64,000 bases of DNA. It comes from Andrena cerasifolii. Taxonomy: Eukaryota > Arthropoda > Insecta > Hymenoptera > Andrenidae. The notes beneath the pieces were generated by a model, which saw only the letters and a program-made list of their open reading frames with translations, made no database searches and was not told the origin of the DNA. Made by a program: the position numbers and the translations under genes. The stretch covers positions 23,197,501 through 23,261,500 of the forward strand of contig NC_135118.1 of assembly GCF_050908995.1 (NCBI RefSeq). Direction: 5' to 3'. Positions 34,865 to 46,745 of the stretch are shown here, piece by piece. Each line of letters starts with the position of its first letter. Within the stretch, counting starts at the first letter, position 1.

Positions 34865-37800
34865 TCCACTCCTGTAAGAGGAAACTTAAAGAAGAAGAGT
34901 GTTACTTTCACACAAAGACTTCCACAAATAAAAGACACGAAAGACATTCGTCCTACCCAAATTCCGGTAAATACTGCGCGGGAGAAAAAAAGATACAGCT
35001 AAAGGGGGACATTTCTCCAGATAAAGATCAGTAGGAGAAGATACGATGACCTTCAGATCGCTTCAGGGGTTCACTTTTTTCAGAGGGTATCCCTAACCAG
35101 CCCCTAATTCCAAAGATCAACCTGCTGAAAGCGTCGGTCACGCCTCACAGCATTTTTTGTGCCACAAAAGAGAGAGCGAGAGAGAGAGATCAGCTTTCTA
35201 CGGGATTATGGGATTTCGAGTGCTTTTCCCCTCCATCTCCACCTTCTTCCTCGATCCAACGGCTGCACCTGTATCCCCTGTTCCAGGGGTCCCCACAAAC
35301 TTTCCACGGTTCGGTTACAGAATGTGTGTTGAAGAACGTTTTCCAGATACCTGGACCCTCGAGAGCCTACCTGGGCGAACCCTGCCCCTTAGCGATTTCC
35401 ATCGAGAAGTCGACTCTCACTGAACCAGCAGTTCGCTTCGAGCCTATTGTGCCTCTAACGATCCCGTTTATGGGGCAATTTCGAGGAATGGTCGGGACAC
35501 TAATGTGCTGCTGCAAATACGAAAATCGATCTGGCTGGGATTAAGAGAGAGGCATTGAGAGCAGAGTTCTCGAGTATTAACACACGAGTGCATAGGCGAA
35601 TAAAATACAGAGCATCGCCATAGACCGAAATATGAAGAAGAAGAAGTTGGATCCATTCAGAATAATGCGTGACTGTTACATTCTTCCTTTAAATACCACT
35701 TTTCCTTTCCTCTGGTTTACCGAAGCGTTGTCTAATATTACAGCAACATTTAAGCGTTCCCATCACAAAATCACCATTGGAGAAAGGCGATATTCATCTC
35801 GCCCCGATAAGAAGCTATTTTCCAATTCACAGGAAGTCTCGTAGAAGCGCTAGTAAGAGACGGATCACTTCGCTCGAGCTACTTAGTCGACGTATCGGCT
35901 TGGAAATGCACGTCGGCTGCGCTCGTGGCAGTTGCAGCATCGGTTAAAAATTTGTTTATCATCGAAATCGTGATCGCTGGCGGGACGAGCCGTCGCGATG
36001 CGCTGCGCGAGACGACGATAAATGAATAATATATTCCATTCGTCACGTTCGCCTGGGACGGAGGACGGCGGACGGAGCCGCGGCAACGGTCGTCCATTTG
36101 TCTCCTGCCAGCGCGCATAAGCAGGCATCCTACCTAATTACACGTTATTGGTTAATAATAGCGATGATTACCAGGCGAATATTACATCAGAGCCCGGGAA
36201 ACGTGTAGTCACGCTCTAACAGAGGCTTTAATTGTGTATCCACGCTGTGAGAGAATACACGGTGTATCTGTTCATCTCTCGCGGGCAACACTGGCGCGGA
36301 TTAATCATTAGCGTTTCTCCCAGCCACTTTTATAGAGATAATACCATTAAAACGTTGAATAATAACGCCCATGCATGGCCGGCTGATCGTTATCGGCCAC
36401 GGTGTATCATCCAGCACGCGAAACGCTTGTAAATTGTTTTCAGCTACGGAGCTAATCGCGTTCTTCTGCGTGCATTTTTGGATTCGTTAGCGGGGCACGG
36501 TCGTTCGCGTCCCTACGCGATACGATCTTCGGTTTTCTCGGTGAACGCGCACCGCTAGCGGGGCGCTGTTGGTTGTTTTGAAATGTTAATCAGTCGCTGC
36601 CCGTATCGTTATTATCATTGCTAAACACGTAACACGATCTATTTAAAGCACTCGCCGGGCTGCGCGCGCCGGCCGGTTCGCGGGCCGATTAATATGTTAA
36701 TTGTTTAATAAATCACGGGCGGCGGGGGAACGCCGCGCGCTCTATTCGACTCTTACCGCGGCGAATGTTGCGCGGGGCACGGCGCTGGAAACGCTTCCAG
36801 CGTAATCGAGTGACCACAATCGTGTATCGTCAAACGCAAATGTAAAAACCGCGATTGGAAGTCTAATGTTTTATTCATAGAATAAAGAGAAGACCAAGTT
36901 TATGTAAAGGAAATACGGACAGGTTTAACAAAAAAAAACGGCATGGTTGCATTGCTGCATCTTTCGAAAGAATGTAGCAGTGGGAAGATAAGTCACTAAG
37001 AAGTGAAAAATTTCTGTCTATCAAGTAATTTTGAGTATTCAACTATTAATTTCATCTATACCATCGCCTTAGTTCGTCGCAGTTTTCAGGATCACCCGGT
37101 ATATTTCATTGGAACAGAACTAATTTTACAATACCGCAGGTTTTAATCCGTTGAAGAAAAAAAAATGCTAAATAAATAATTTCAAGTGTATTTGGTGAAA
37201 CTTTGTTTGAGCCAGGTTGAAAATTCGACTATGTACATAATTCATATCATAGGCGCTTGAATTTCGAAATGGACACTGGATTGTTTGCGCGATGAAACTG
37301 TTTCGTACCTGAGGAATTTTCGAGGGCCCGACGATGTCCTTTTCTAGGGTCGGAGGGAGACAGCAGGATGGTTGCACCACAAGGATCACGCGTGCACTGC
37401 CACCAACAGCGTAACGCAGCTGACACGAAACTGACCTGCACCCCGTGGCCACGAGGTGCCTCGTGCTTTTTTCTCCTCTCGTTCCTTCTACGCGCACACA
37501 CGGCCACACCTACACAGAACAGGGAGAATAATTCCCCGCTGTCCGCGCTCTAACGAAACTGGCCCTTAGAAACTGAACTTGGCCGGCCAAAGCTCCTCCA
37601 AGTCGACTTCTCGGCGCGCAGGTAATCTAATACGGTGCATTCTAGACCGACAGATAGAAGAGCTGGCTGGAGAAGGGGAGAATAGAGGAAAGGGAACTCG
37701 ATAGCGTTAAATACTGTACGAAAGGCTTCGGAGTAGTCCAAGTCGCAGCTGTGTACATACGCCTTCTTTTTTTATATCCCCGAAGAGAGTGGAGTAATTT

Positions 37801-37993
37801 TTTCTCCGCGGGCTCGTATCGCGGACACGAGATTGCTGGGCAAATAATGGAATTGATATTGTTTACCCTGCAATGGCTGACGGGAGAGGCTTGAGATGGA
37901 GGATATCGAGAGAAAGAGTTCAATGCGTTGAACATATGGTGCTCGGCAAAATGGGTCAATATGATTAGTTGATGGGGATGAAGCTTAGAAGTC
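34865..37993. other. Noncoding stretch with CpG-dense block at 36460-36830
   Basis: No supported gene. A short GA tract lies at 35168-35189. The block at 36460-36830 mixes very CpG-rich words with TTAATTGTTTAAT-like AT words, a pattern seen in conserved noncoding DNA of Hymenoptera, but conservation cannot be judged here. Frames up to 117 codons have no domain. Confidence 0.5.
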
Positions 37994-38212
37994 AAGGATC
38001 AACTGCTTTTCTTATATTCGACGCAAGATTGTCTATACTTCTGTAATTTCTTTGGGTCTCTTATATACTTTAATGTAACTTCGAGTGATTTTCATTATTT
38101 AGTGAAGGATCAACTGCTTTTCTTATATTAGACGCAAGATTGTCTATACTTCTGTAATTTCTTTGGGTCTCTTATATACTTTAATGTAACTTCGAGTGAT
38201 TTTCATTATTTA
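37994..38212. repeat. Recent tandem duplication, period 111 bp
   Basis: 37994-38104 is followed directly by 38105-38212, the same sequence (starting AAGGATCAACTGCTTTTCTT) with a single difference seen (C at 38019 against A at 38130) before the second copy ends three bases short. It is unique AT-rich sequence without an open frame. The near identity indicates a recent event or an assembly duplication. Confidence 0.95.
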
Positions 38213-39606
38213 CATAAAAATTAAGTCGTCTGGTTCTATTTCGACTGCTTGTAAGTAGCATTATCATTTGGAAGATTTGAGGAACCGACTGTGTTGAGTC
38301 GGATAGGAGATCTAAAATTTTTAGAAATAATTTATAACCGACGGCAGACAAAGCATGACAGTCATGCGAAGCATAGATAAACCTGGCACGTTCAATTATT
38401 ATAAATGAAGCGAATTATAAGAACTAAAGTAATCCAGAAATAAGTTATCCGGCGCACACTGCGGCAAATCAATCCAATGACCCACAGCAACTCTGAATTA
38501 TTATCCGAGTAATAGAAATTCTACGGATGCACATGAAGAAGCACAACAGCGCGCACGAAACGCAAATTGCACGGCGAGTGGTAATACCTTGAGAAGCGAG
38601 GAATAATTCAATTAATTACAGACGTACCGAGTGAACAGAAATAGTGTATCGGTAGCCCGGTATCGAAATTGAATGAACCGTAAAGTTCATCCACGGTCAG
38701 CATCCTCGATCGGCGTAATTAAATTTCTTCCCTTTTTTCGGATTTCAATTCTAATTAATTCTCCCCGTGGAGAGATTCCCCGCGGCCGTAGGAGACCTAT
38801 ACGGCTGCCCGAGGAGTCCGGAGTCGAAATTCCCGGCTATTTTACGAGGCATTAGCATGCCTCGCCTGAACTCCATGCCGGACATTCACCGTGAAATATT
38901 AATCTTTCACGGGCGGCGGCGAGGAGCGTCAGAGAATTACGAGGAATAATCAGAGAAACGCGGCTCCGCTGTGATATCGACCTCGATGCTTCCCGATTCC
39001 ACGTCCGTTAAACTTTCACACGACCCACTCCAATATCGGCGCAACGCTGATTTTTTACTCCGCCGACGCAATCACAGTCCTCCAACAACGTACGTCGATG
39101 TTCAATCACCGTCTAGAATGTATCATTATCATCACGAGCGTTTGGTTAAGGGAGAAAAACTCGAGGGATGCGCAAGGCCCGAGAGGATACCTCGACGCGT
39201 GGGTCAGCGCGCGATTTCGTTACTCGTCAATTGACGCGCGGCAAAGGAACGCCGCGCAATTACAGAGGAATGTTGTGCGGTTGCATCTGGAGGGTACAAT
39301 TATCATACAATTAATTGGTCAACCGCGCGCGAAGTAGCGGATGTACAGGCATGAAGTATGTAGAGGTTGTGATTAAGTAACATCACAGTTAATTGAAACT
39401 TTGAATAGGACGATTAAATATGTAAGTTCAGAGTTTACTTAAATTATTACCAGCCTATGGTTACAGGCTTGCATACTACATAAACTAATTAGACGATTTG
39501 TCTATTCTACCATTTTATTTCTGCGGGAAGTAAGAAAGTTCGCCGTCGAATTGTACCATCTTTAATTCTGTCGCAATGAAATGTCGACACGATTGATCCT
39601 TCCAGT
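38213..39606. other. Noncoding stretch, nothing recognised
   Basis: CpG-rich between about 38760 and 39330. Short open frames only. A small hairpin CCGACT..AGTCGG at 38286-38303. No gene, RNA or transposon ends seen. Confidence 0.5.
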
Positions 39607-39610
39607 TTAA

Positions 39611-39890
39611 CCCTTAACTGGTATCCTGGGGTCGCTCATGACCCCAAGCACCCAAAGTTCGATGTACAATTTTCGGTTGTCTAAGTTGGTAAACTGAATT
39701 TCTAATTAATTTTAAAATAATAGTTTAACTTTCTACGCTTCTATTATTTTCTACATTACCTGAGAAGAAAATATTCATAGCGGTTGCTCTAGTGTCGACT
39801 TTACAAATTTCTGTGCCCTTTTTTATTTGGGGTCTGCCACGACCCCAGTATACCAGTCACGTTTGCCAAAAACAGTATACCAGTTAAGGG
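39611..39890. mobile_element. piggyBac-type MITE, 280 bp, TTAA target
   Basis: The element is bounded by TTAA at 39607-39610 and 39891-39894. The ends read CCCTTAACTGGTAT in inverted orientation. Next to the left end lies a small palindrome, GGGGTCGCTCATGACCCC. At the right end the related GGGGTC..GACCCC sits about 27 bp further in, after a second copy of ACTGGTATACT. This unequal spacing matches the known layout of piggyBac ends (short spacer at one end, about 31 bp at the other). The TTAA duplication is also family-typical. No transposase frame. The 210-codon frame that starts inside it at 39827 runs into flanking DNA and is not a gene. Confidence 0.85.
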
Positions 39891-39894
39891 TTAA

Positions 39895-42800
39895 AGAACG
39901 CTTTGGTCAGCGTCTCGCGAGGATCGCGAGGCGTTCCGCGAAATTGATCGAAGAAGGTGGTTCCGTGGAATATCTCTGCTGCAAGTGGAACGAAAATTGC
40001 GAGGCACGCGTACAGGAAGCACGAAGGAGTCGTTACCGTATACGAGGGCCTCTATCGCGAACGGCATACAAACAACGCCACAGAAATGTCTCCTTACGCA
40101 CGGATCCACCGTCCTTTCCTTCCCACCCCGTCTCCTCCTCCACTCGCTCCGTCTTTCCTCTCCGCTGCACATTTTCCAGCCCTTCGAGCCACAGCCGTTC
40201 GGATCGTAAAAGTCCGGTTAACAGCGGTGCTTGGCATGCGATCGACGATTCCCAGAGTGGCGGAAGAACTCTCCAACGACCGGAAAACGATCCGAAATCT
40301 TATCGGTGCCGATCGCCCGTCGAGACACTTCTTACCCCCTCGCTCTCTCAAAATTGTCATCCTAATTGGGGAATTCTGTTTCACGATCGTGAGAACGAAA
40401 TATGCGCATGGGGGCCTTCTTCTTTCTTTCGGGCTACGACAGTGTTTTTTGCTCGTTAATGAGAAACTCAGTTGACGCGACACTTTGCGCGGCAATGATA
40501 GTGCAAGCCGCATTGTCAGACGCGTGAATATTAAATGCATATCAGAGAGCATCCCACTCCCGCCACGAAAGCCAAAGATTTTCCGCGCTAATCAAGTGAC
40601 TTACGCTGGCGTTCTCCGACGCCGGGGATTCTTTATTCCTCCGGTGATTCTCGAGAAAGGAAAAAGGAACAGTCCGATGTGGATGGAGATCTTGGTAGGC
40701 AGAGATGAAGGAAGACGGTAGACCGGTAGACAGACGTGGCTCGAGATTTAAGAGGCTTAGCGGCCTGTGTGGACTCCGTGGCAGGGCAGAATGCACGAAG
40801 TTCGGTTTTATGGGGGCCCCTTCTTCTTCTAGGGGCCGGGCCCCGAAATTGGAGAGTGTTCGCCCGTGTAGAGTGGGTTCTAGATTCCAGATACCGGAGG
40901 AATAGGGTTACTGGCTCGGAACTAGCAGGTGGATACCGTACGTGCTGTTTGAATGCTTTCCATGCAACGGGTGTCGAGAATACAATATAGCGGAAATGCG
41001 CACGGTTTGAATAGAGGAAAAAAGTCATTTTTTGAATTAAGTACACAGAATTTATTCAGCACAATTCCATAGGTAGGATAGTTGAAGCACCAGAACCAAC
41101 AAGAATTTTCTGTAAATACCATTAAATTGTAAGGTACTTGTAATATGGAAGATGGGGAACAGAACACCTGCGATTTTGAGTTACAAACGCACTATCTTTC
41201 AAGTAGAATTTCAACTGTCTGCAAATTAAAAACAAAAACGCAATTTTGTAATTTGATTATGTTCATACTGAACATATATATTAGATGAATTAATTCAATG
41301 ACACCCTCGCTGATTTCATTAGGACATAAGTTGAACAAATAGGTATTTTTAACAATAGAATCGAAGTTTAATTAGACATAACTTTTTCGCGACAACCAGC
41401 GTCAAGGTAAGACTTGATACTAGTGGTGCATTACACCTTTGAGTACATAACCAAACAAGTTTCAGCTGCGCAAACCTGCGGCTTTGATGTAGGGAGCATT
41501 TTTTCTATAACTTTTATCAGTAAGTATTTGGAGTATCTTGCTTTCGTTTTTCATATTGTCGAAACATGTTTTGGATAAAAGTTGAATGGTTTCTAGGAGG
41601 CCATAATTTAATGTAACTAGTTTTTTTATATTTGGACGTATAAAGGGCATATGTACGAAGATCACCGATGCTTTGATAAACGGAACCATATATTTTTTAA
41701 TACATTATTGGATTCAATTCATAATTTTCTATGACAAAGTATTAACCTACTTATGTCGAAAAACTATTAGTTTAGGAGATAATTTAATTTAATCATTAAT
41801 ATTGACATACAAATATCTCCTATGCTAAGAAGATATTTTGTTTTTATTAATTTCGACTTCAGATTTGTAATCAGCAACCTCAAAAACCCCGGGATACCAA
41901 GTTTTGTATAAATTGAAGGTTTCGTATTGATGCTATCATATTTTTTCCTTGATATGGGGATTTCGAACCACTGTGCGGCGGGGCCAAAATTTCATATCTT
42001 CGGAAACAATATCGTTTACCCTCGTTGAATGATTAGACCTTTCACGCCTTAAGTAAATAGCGAAGTAAAGTAAATTTAGTTGTTTAAATATAATTACTAA
42101 GTTGCATTTGTGTTTGCACAAAAATACACTCTTCAATACATTTTCAGAAAATAAATTTACTTTGCGCATAAAAGATTAAAGGAATTACTGAAACAGTAGG
42201 GTGACGTCGAAAAATCTCGAGGTGTCTGTAGTAACTGAATTCTGTACTAGTTAAGCCATTTTTACTTTAATCGAAACACAATTTCATCTTGGAAACATTT
42301 TATTTGAACCTCGAAAAGTGGCTGGAACGTTCAGTCTTCACTTTCTGACGCAGCGGCAGATAGCAAGAGTCCACGGGATCTCATAATCTCGAAAGGAATG
42401 TCCTTATCCTTAAGGTGGCTCGTTCGCGGGGAGGACTCGTGATTCTGATAAATACACCGAGCAACCTCTCACCGTTATCTCCTTACTCAAACCGATAAAG
42501 GGGCACGCGATAGAAGCATCCGAATTCTAGAAATCCTGCTGCGCGGCCAGCCATCTCCAACGGGCCATAAAATCGCCCCCGTTTTCTACTTAATAATTTA
42601 TTTCCCCCTTCTTTTCGACGAAAAGAGGGGCCCCGCCATTGACGACCGGACAACGGAACGTCTGGGACCGACCGGGAAAAAAAAAAAGAAAACGCCGTAT
42701 AATACCTACGCGGTCTCATGTGCCTGGTTTTCCTGTTTATTTCCCGCCATGTGTTCCATGATTTCGGAAAGCCACGTTTCAGGGATCGAGGGTAGCAGTT

Positions 42801-44542
42801 TGTTTTACGCCCGAGAAGGGTTGCTTCGCGTTCGTTTGCTTTCGCTTTGGAGCTTCTTCTGTAAACACGCCGGGTGTGGCTCCATTTGGATGCATGGCGC
42901 CCACGTGTCCCAAGAATTGAAGAAGGTTTCTGTGAAACTTTAGGTCTTCGCTGTAAATGCTCATAGGGATTTATTGGCAGGCATTGAGCAATTGTTCGGC
43001 GTTTGCTTAGGATTGGGACTCGAGACTTTGATGAATGTGTCTCTGCAATTGTGGAATTAAGTACAAATTTTGAAAATACAGATGGCAAGCACACTGTGTA
43101 AGAGAACGCAAGGCAGTATTTTTCTTTCTTCTTCGACCTTCCTTTAACTCTTGCATCTGTAATAGAATGCTATATCAATAATTAATGACAATGCTGTGAT
43201 TAAACAAATTCACTCATGGTCAGTCGTAAGGAGAATGGATTACAAGCTGGCTATATAAAACAGTGAATGTTTCCCTGAGAGAATTTTCCTGAAAAATTCG
43301 TGCATTTTTCAGGTGTGTTCGGTCGTAAATCGTAACGATTTTCCCGGCATCGAACCGCAGCGATTACATTCACGTGGAAGTAAGGTTGCAGCGCGAAATT
43401 AAATTCCTAACGAATTCCATTACATCTCGACCAATGCACGCAGCAATAGAAACTTCGCGGCGAAGAGAAGAACGTTTTTGCTGGTTGCGGCTTCGCGAAA
43501 TAAAAAGAACAGAGAATAGGCAGCGCAATTCGTGATAGAAACTGGTGTTTCGTTGCCACAAATTAAATGATGCAACTGTTTCTTATTTTTCCTCCGAAGC
43601 ACACTAGCAGACCTCGAAATTAATTAGCAAGAAACTATCTCACAATTTCTCCAAAAATACGAATTAGATTCGAAAGTCACAAAGCCCATTGGTAGTTGAA
43701 ATTGTAAGGAGTACTCTATTGCTACGCAAAGTCCATGAAGGAAAAATGGAGAAAGACTTGTTCTTAGGATAAAAGTCTTCGCTAATAATAAACTTGCGTG
43801 TGAATAAAGGTGCCACCTGACGTAATCACAAAGACGAGCGTATACCCACGGCTGCACACGTACCGTGGCATTAATTAAACAATAAGCTTAACACGGCTAC
43901 CCCCCAGAGTAAGCAACTGTCTACGGTGTGGGCAACGCTAAAGATATGCCATAGCATTAACGCGAGATCACGGCTGCACAATGACGGGATTTGTTGTGCT
44001 CAATACAATTCTTACTAATTAGAAGAACGATGGCGCCATCCGAGCGTTGCAGACATTGCACGGCGTTCTGTGTCTTTGATCCTTCGTTAATTGTGTATTT
44101 TATGGATTCTGATCGAACAATCAAAATTGCAGTGGAAGAAAAGGGTGATTTTGCAAAAAAAAGACTGTATATTCAATGGAACTGAGAAGTTCCTCCTCTG
44201 CATAGGAGATGAAGGCTTGCGGGCAGAAATTTTATTCCACAATTTCAACTTACAATTAGTTCTTCGTGTAGAGAAACCTTTCAGATCAGTAACTACTCAT
44301 CTACTACACTGCGTTCCATTTAAGGGGACTAGGCAGTCGAAAAATCGATTTTTTTATTGCATTTTGCGAAAGTATTATCTTTTCTCAATAAAATGCCGCT
44401 TGGTTTATAGTAAAATTTGCAGAATTGTAGATTTGGCAGCTAAAACAGTCAAGCGGCAAACTGTGGCGTCGCCTTTGCCCAGAAACTTTACATGCGTTTT
44501 TCTCGAATATTTTTTTTCTCCTCATTTTTTCCTGATTGCGAG
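39895..44542. other. Long noncoding stretch, AT-rich in the middle
   Basis: No supported gene. Frames of 152-210 codons at 39827-40552 oppose each other across both strands and have no domain. The 203-codon minus-strand frame at 42483-43094 is rich in arginine and serine and unrecognised. AT-rich DNA at 40980-42340 shows no transposon ends. A TTTAAGGGGAC at 44319 resembles the start of the repeats at 46452 and 52366. Confidence 0.5.
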
Positions 44543-44837
44543 CGAGTTGAGGTCCAAATCGACTTGAAAAAAATTACAGGATGTGTAGAACATATATCAT
44601 TTCGGCGCAAACCTCTGATGTGGTCTGTAAAAATTCGAGACTTTCATAAAAAAATTAAGAAGTCACCGGATTTTGGTAGCGCACCATCATTGTTTGTGTG
44701 CTACCAAAATCCGGTGACTTCTTAATTTTTTTATGAAAGTCTCGAATTTTTACAGACCACATCAGAGGTTTGCGCCGAAATGACACATGTTCTACACATC
44801 TTGTAATTTTTTCCAAGTCGATTTGAACCTCAATTCG
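44543..44837. repeat. Long near-perfect hairpin, 138 bp arms
   Basis: Arms 44543-44680 and 44700-44837 are reverse complements around a 19 bp spacer. I count six differences, all transitions and all in the outer part (44546, 44554, 44567, 44579, 44594, 44596). The inner 84 bp of the arms are identical. A transcript from either strand would form a long double-stranded stem, the kind processed to siRNAs in insects. Both arms read into similar open frames, which is a consequence of the inversion and not evidence for a protein. No target duplication was found, so it may be a foldback transposon or a local inverted duplication. Confidence 0.9.
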
Positions 44838-46451
44838 ATTTGTGACCGATCTGCGCAGCTCCCACGGATCTGACACACCCGATTGGTCGTAGCACTTTCG
44901 CGATTGATCGTGGCACTTTCCCTGCCGGTTTACTACCAATCAACAGTGTATCCCTGCGCGAAACCAGTACGCTCTAATGTGGAACGCAGTGTAAGTGACT
45001 CCACCACCTAGTTGTCATTTTGCGAAAGAGATGCTTTCATGGTTCCCTTCTTCTTTCCGTTGCAGTAGATTTTCTTGAATTCTTATGTAAATGCGTCATA
45101 AGTTTAGGAATATCGATCCAACCTCATCCCAAGAGAATTCAAATTTAATAACGAGGTACACTGCGGAGCAAACGGAATATTTCACAAGCCAAATAAATTC
45201 TAGGCCGTAGCCTTTCCAATTTGATTAACAGCGTCGCAATGTTACGCAGCTCTGCGCACGATTAGAAGTTACTGGACTCGGGCATCGTTGATTGCCGATA
45301 CCGACGCGTAATCAGAATTTTTACCCCGACAGCTCGAAGCGCAGCGACAAAAACTCAATGGGGCCCGAGCTTGATTTATCTGATTGGGTAGCTCGAGCCA
45401 AGAGAATTTCGAAGAGGAAGGAGAGAACTGGAGGAACGGTAGTCGGGGGACGACGATGAGTTTCGATGATTAATCTCGATGTCGTCGTAAATCACTTTCC
45501 GCTTCGTCCAAGAGGTCGTTTTTCTATTCGTGGCATTGCGAGCGCGACTCAATCATCGCGGGAAACTATTACCACGCTAGGATCGCCTAACGGTCTGCTA
45601 CTCGTTAGAGGAGTAGCTTGTCGAGCAACAATGCCCCCTGAAACGTTAATGAGCGATAAAGCCATTCTTATTCGTTACTCTGCGTCAATAAATTGTACAA
45701 GCATATTCCGTTCGTTAGTTACATCCACGTGAATTCGTAAATCATCCACGAGTACACGCCATCTTCAGAGGATCTATTCCGCGCAACCGCTGAAATTTGC
45801 TTTAACCGCAATTAAATTTTAGACGAAAGAAGCGGTGAGAAGTTTGCAATGAAGCATGAAGATATATTCGAATGTTCTGTCCGGGGGTAAATAAATCGGC
45901 GCCCTTCCTCGCTTCTCTCTTAATTATCCTGCGGAGAGATCCTGCCTCGGTCTAACAGCTCTCTAATTCGCTCATTCTCATACATTCCGTTCTCTCGTAG
46001 CCCCAATCGACTCCCCCCGAAGCAATCTTGCCGGTTCCGTCATAAATTGAATATTATAAATGTAAGTCTCATCATTGGACACGCTTACCGTTGATTACCC
46101 CTCGGTGCACTTGCTACGACCGTTCGCACGCTCGATGATAAACGTTCCACACCGGAAGAGCAACAGCCTGAACGGCGACGAGGAAAAAAATTCAGGACGA
46201 TCGCTGGGTGAATTTACGAGGCCACGAGGCATGACAGTGGAATCTCGCGGCCGATTCGCGGAGAATGACGACAGGATCGCGGCGAAGGACCTTCTGCTAA
46301 ACCTCGATCGAGTCGATTCTACGGCGAAGTTCTTTTGGTATCAGCTGCTCACCAGCTTACGACTCCGCGAATTACAATATTGTTGGGAATTTCAGTGGCG
46401 CAAGTTTTGGCGAAATACGATTCCAACTCGGTCAGGTGTTTTCAGTTTTGC
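44838..46451. other. Noncoding stretch, nothing recognised
   Basis: Unique sequence. A 126-codon frame at 46075-46455 has no recognisable domain. No repeat or RNA gene seen. Confidence 0.5.
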
Positions 46452-46745
46452 TTAAGGGTAGATACCTACATTCTCGTGTAATCCCTTAAAAAAATTAGGA
46501 TTTTTTTTAAAGAGAAGTGTGACACATACGACAAAAATGTCTTTTGGATTTTGATTTATACGTTTTTTGAGATGATACAAAAAATTTTATTGTTTTTTTT
46601 TCAGATGTAATCTTGAATAAATAGCTATAACTCTGGCGGTGACAAAAACACGGCGTAGATAAAAAAGCAACTAATTGACTATTTGAAAAAGTTCTGTCGG
46701 GGTTCTTTTCGTACCTAAGAAACATTTAGGAACACTTCGACGATA
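46452..46745. repeat. Possible dispersed repeat, related to 52366-52710
   Basis: It starts TTAAGGGTAGATACCTACAT. The repeat at 52366 starts TTAAGGGGAGAATCCTATTT. Both then carry GGATTTTTTTTAA followed by AGAGA at similar distances (46498 and 52413), and later a T-run with an ATTCAG or TTTCAG word. The right limit is uncertain and no inverted end is clear in this copy. Chance similarity in AT-rich DNA is possible. Confidence 0.35.

Noticed and set aside
39827..40459. 210-codon open frame on the plus strand
   Set aside because: It starts inside a piggyBac-type MITE, runs into GC-rich flanking DNA, is opposed by long frames on the minus strand and has no recognisable domain.
42483..43094. 203-codon open frame on the minus strand
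   Set aside because: Low-complexity arginine/serine-rich composition, no domain or splice context.
44492..44939. Two open frames on opposite strands with the same peptide segment
   Set aside because: The shared peptide is a direct consequence of the inverted repeat at 44543-44837, not evidence of two related genes.
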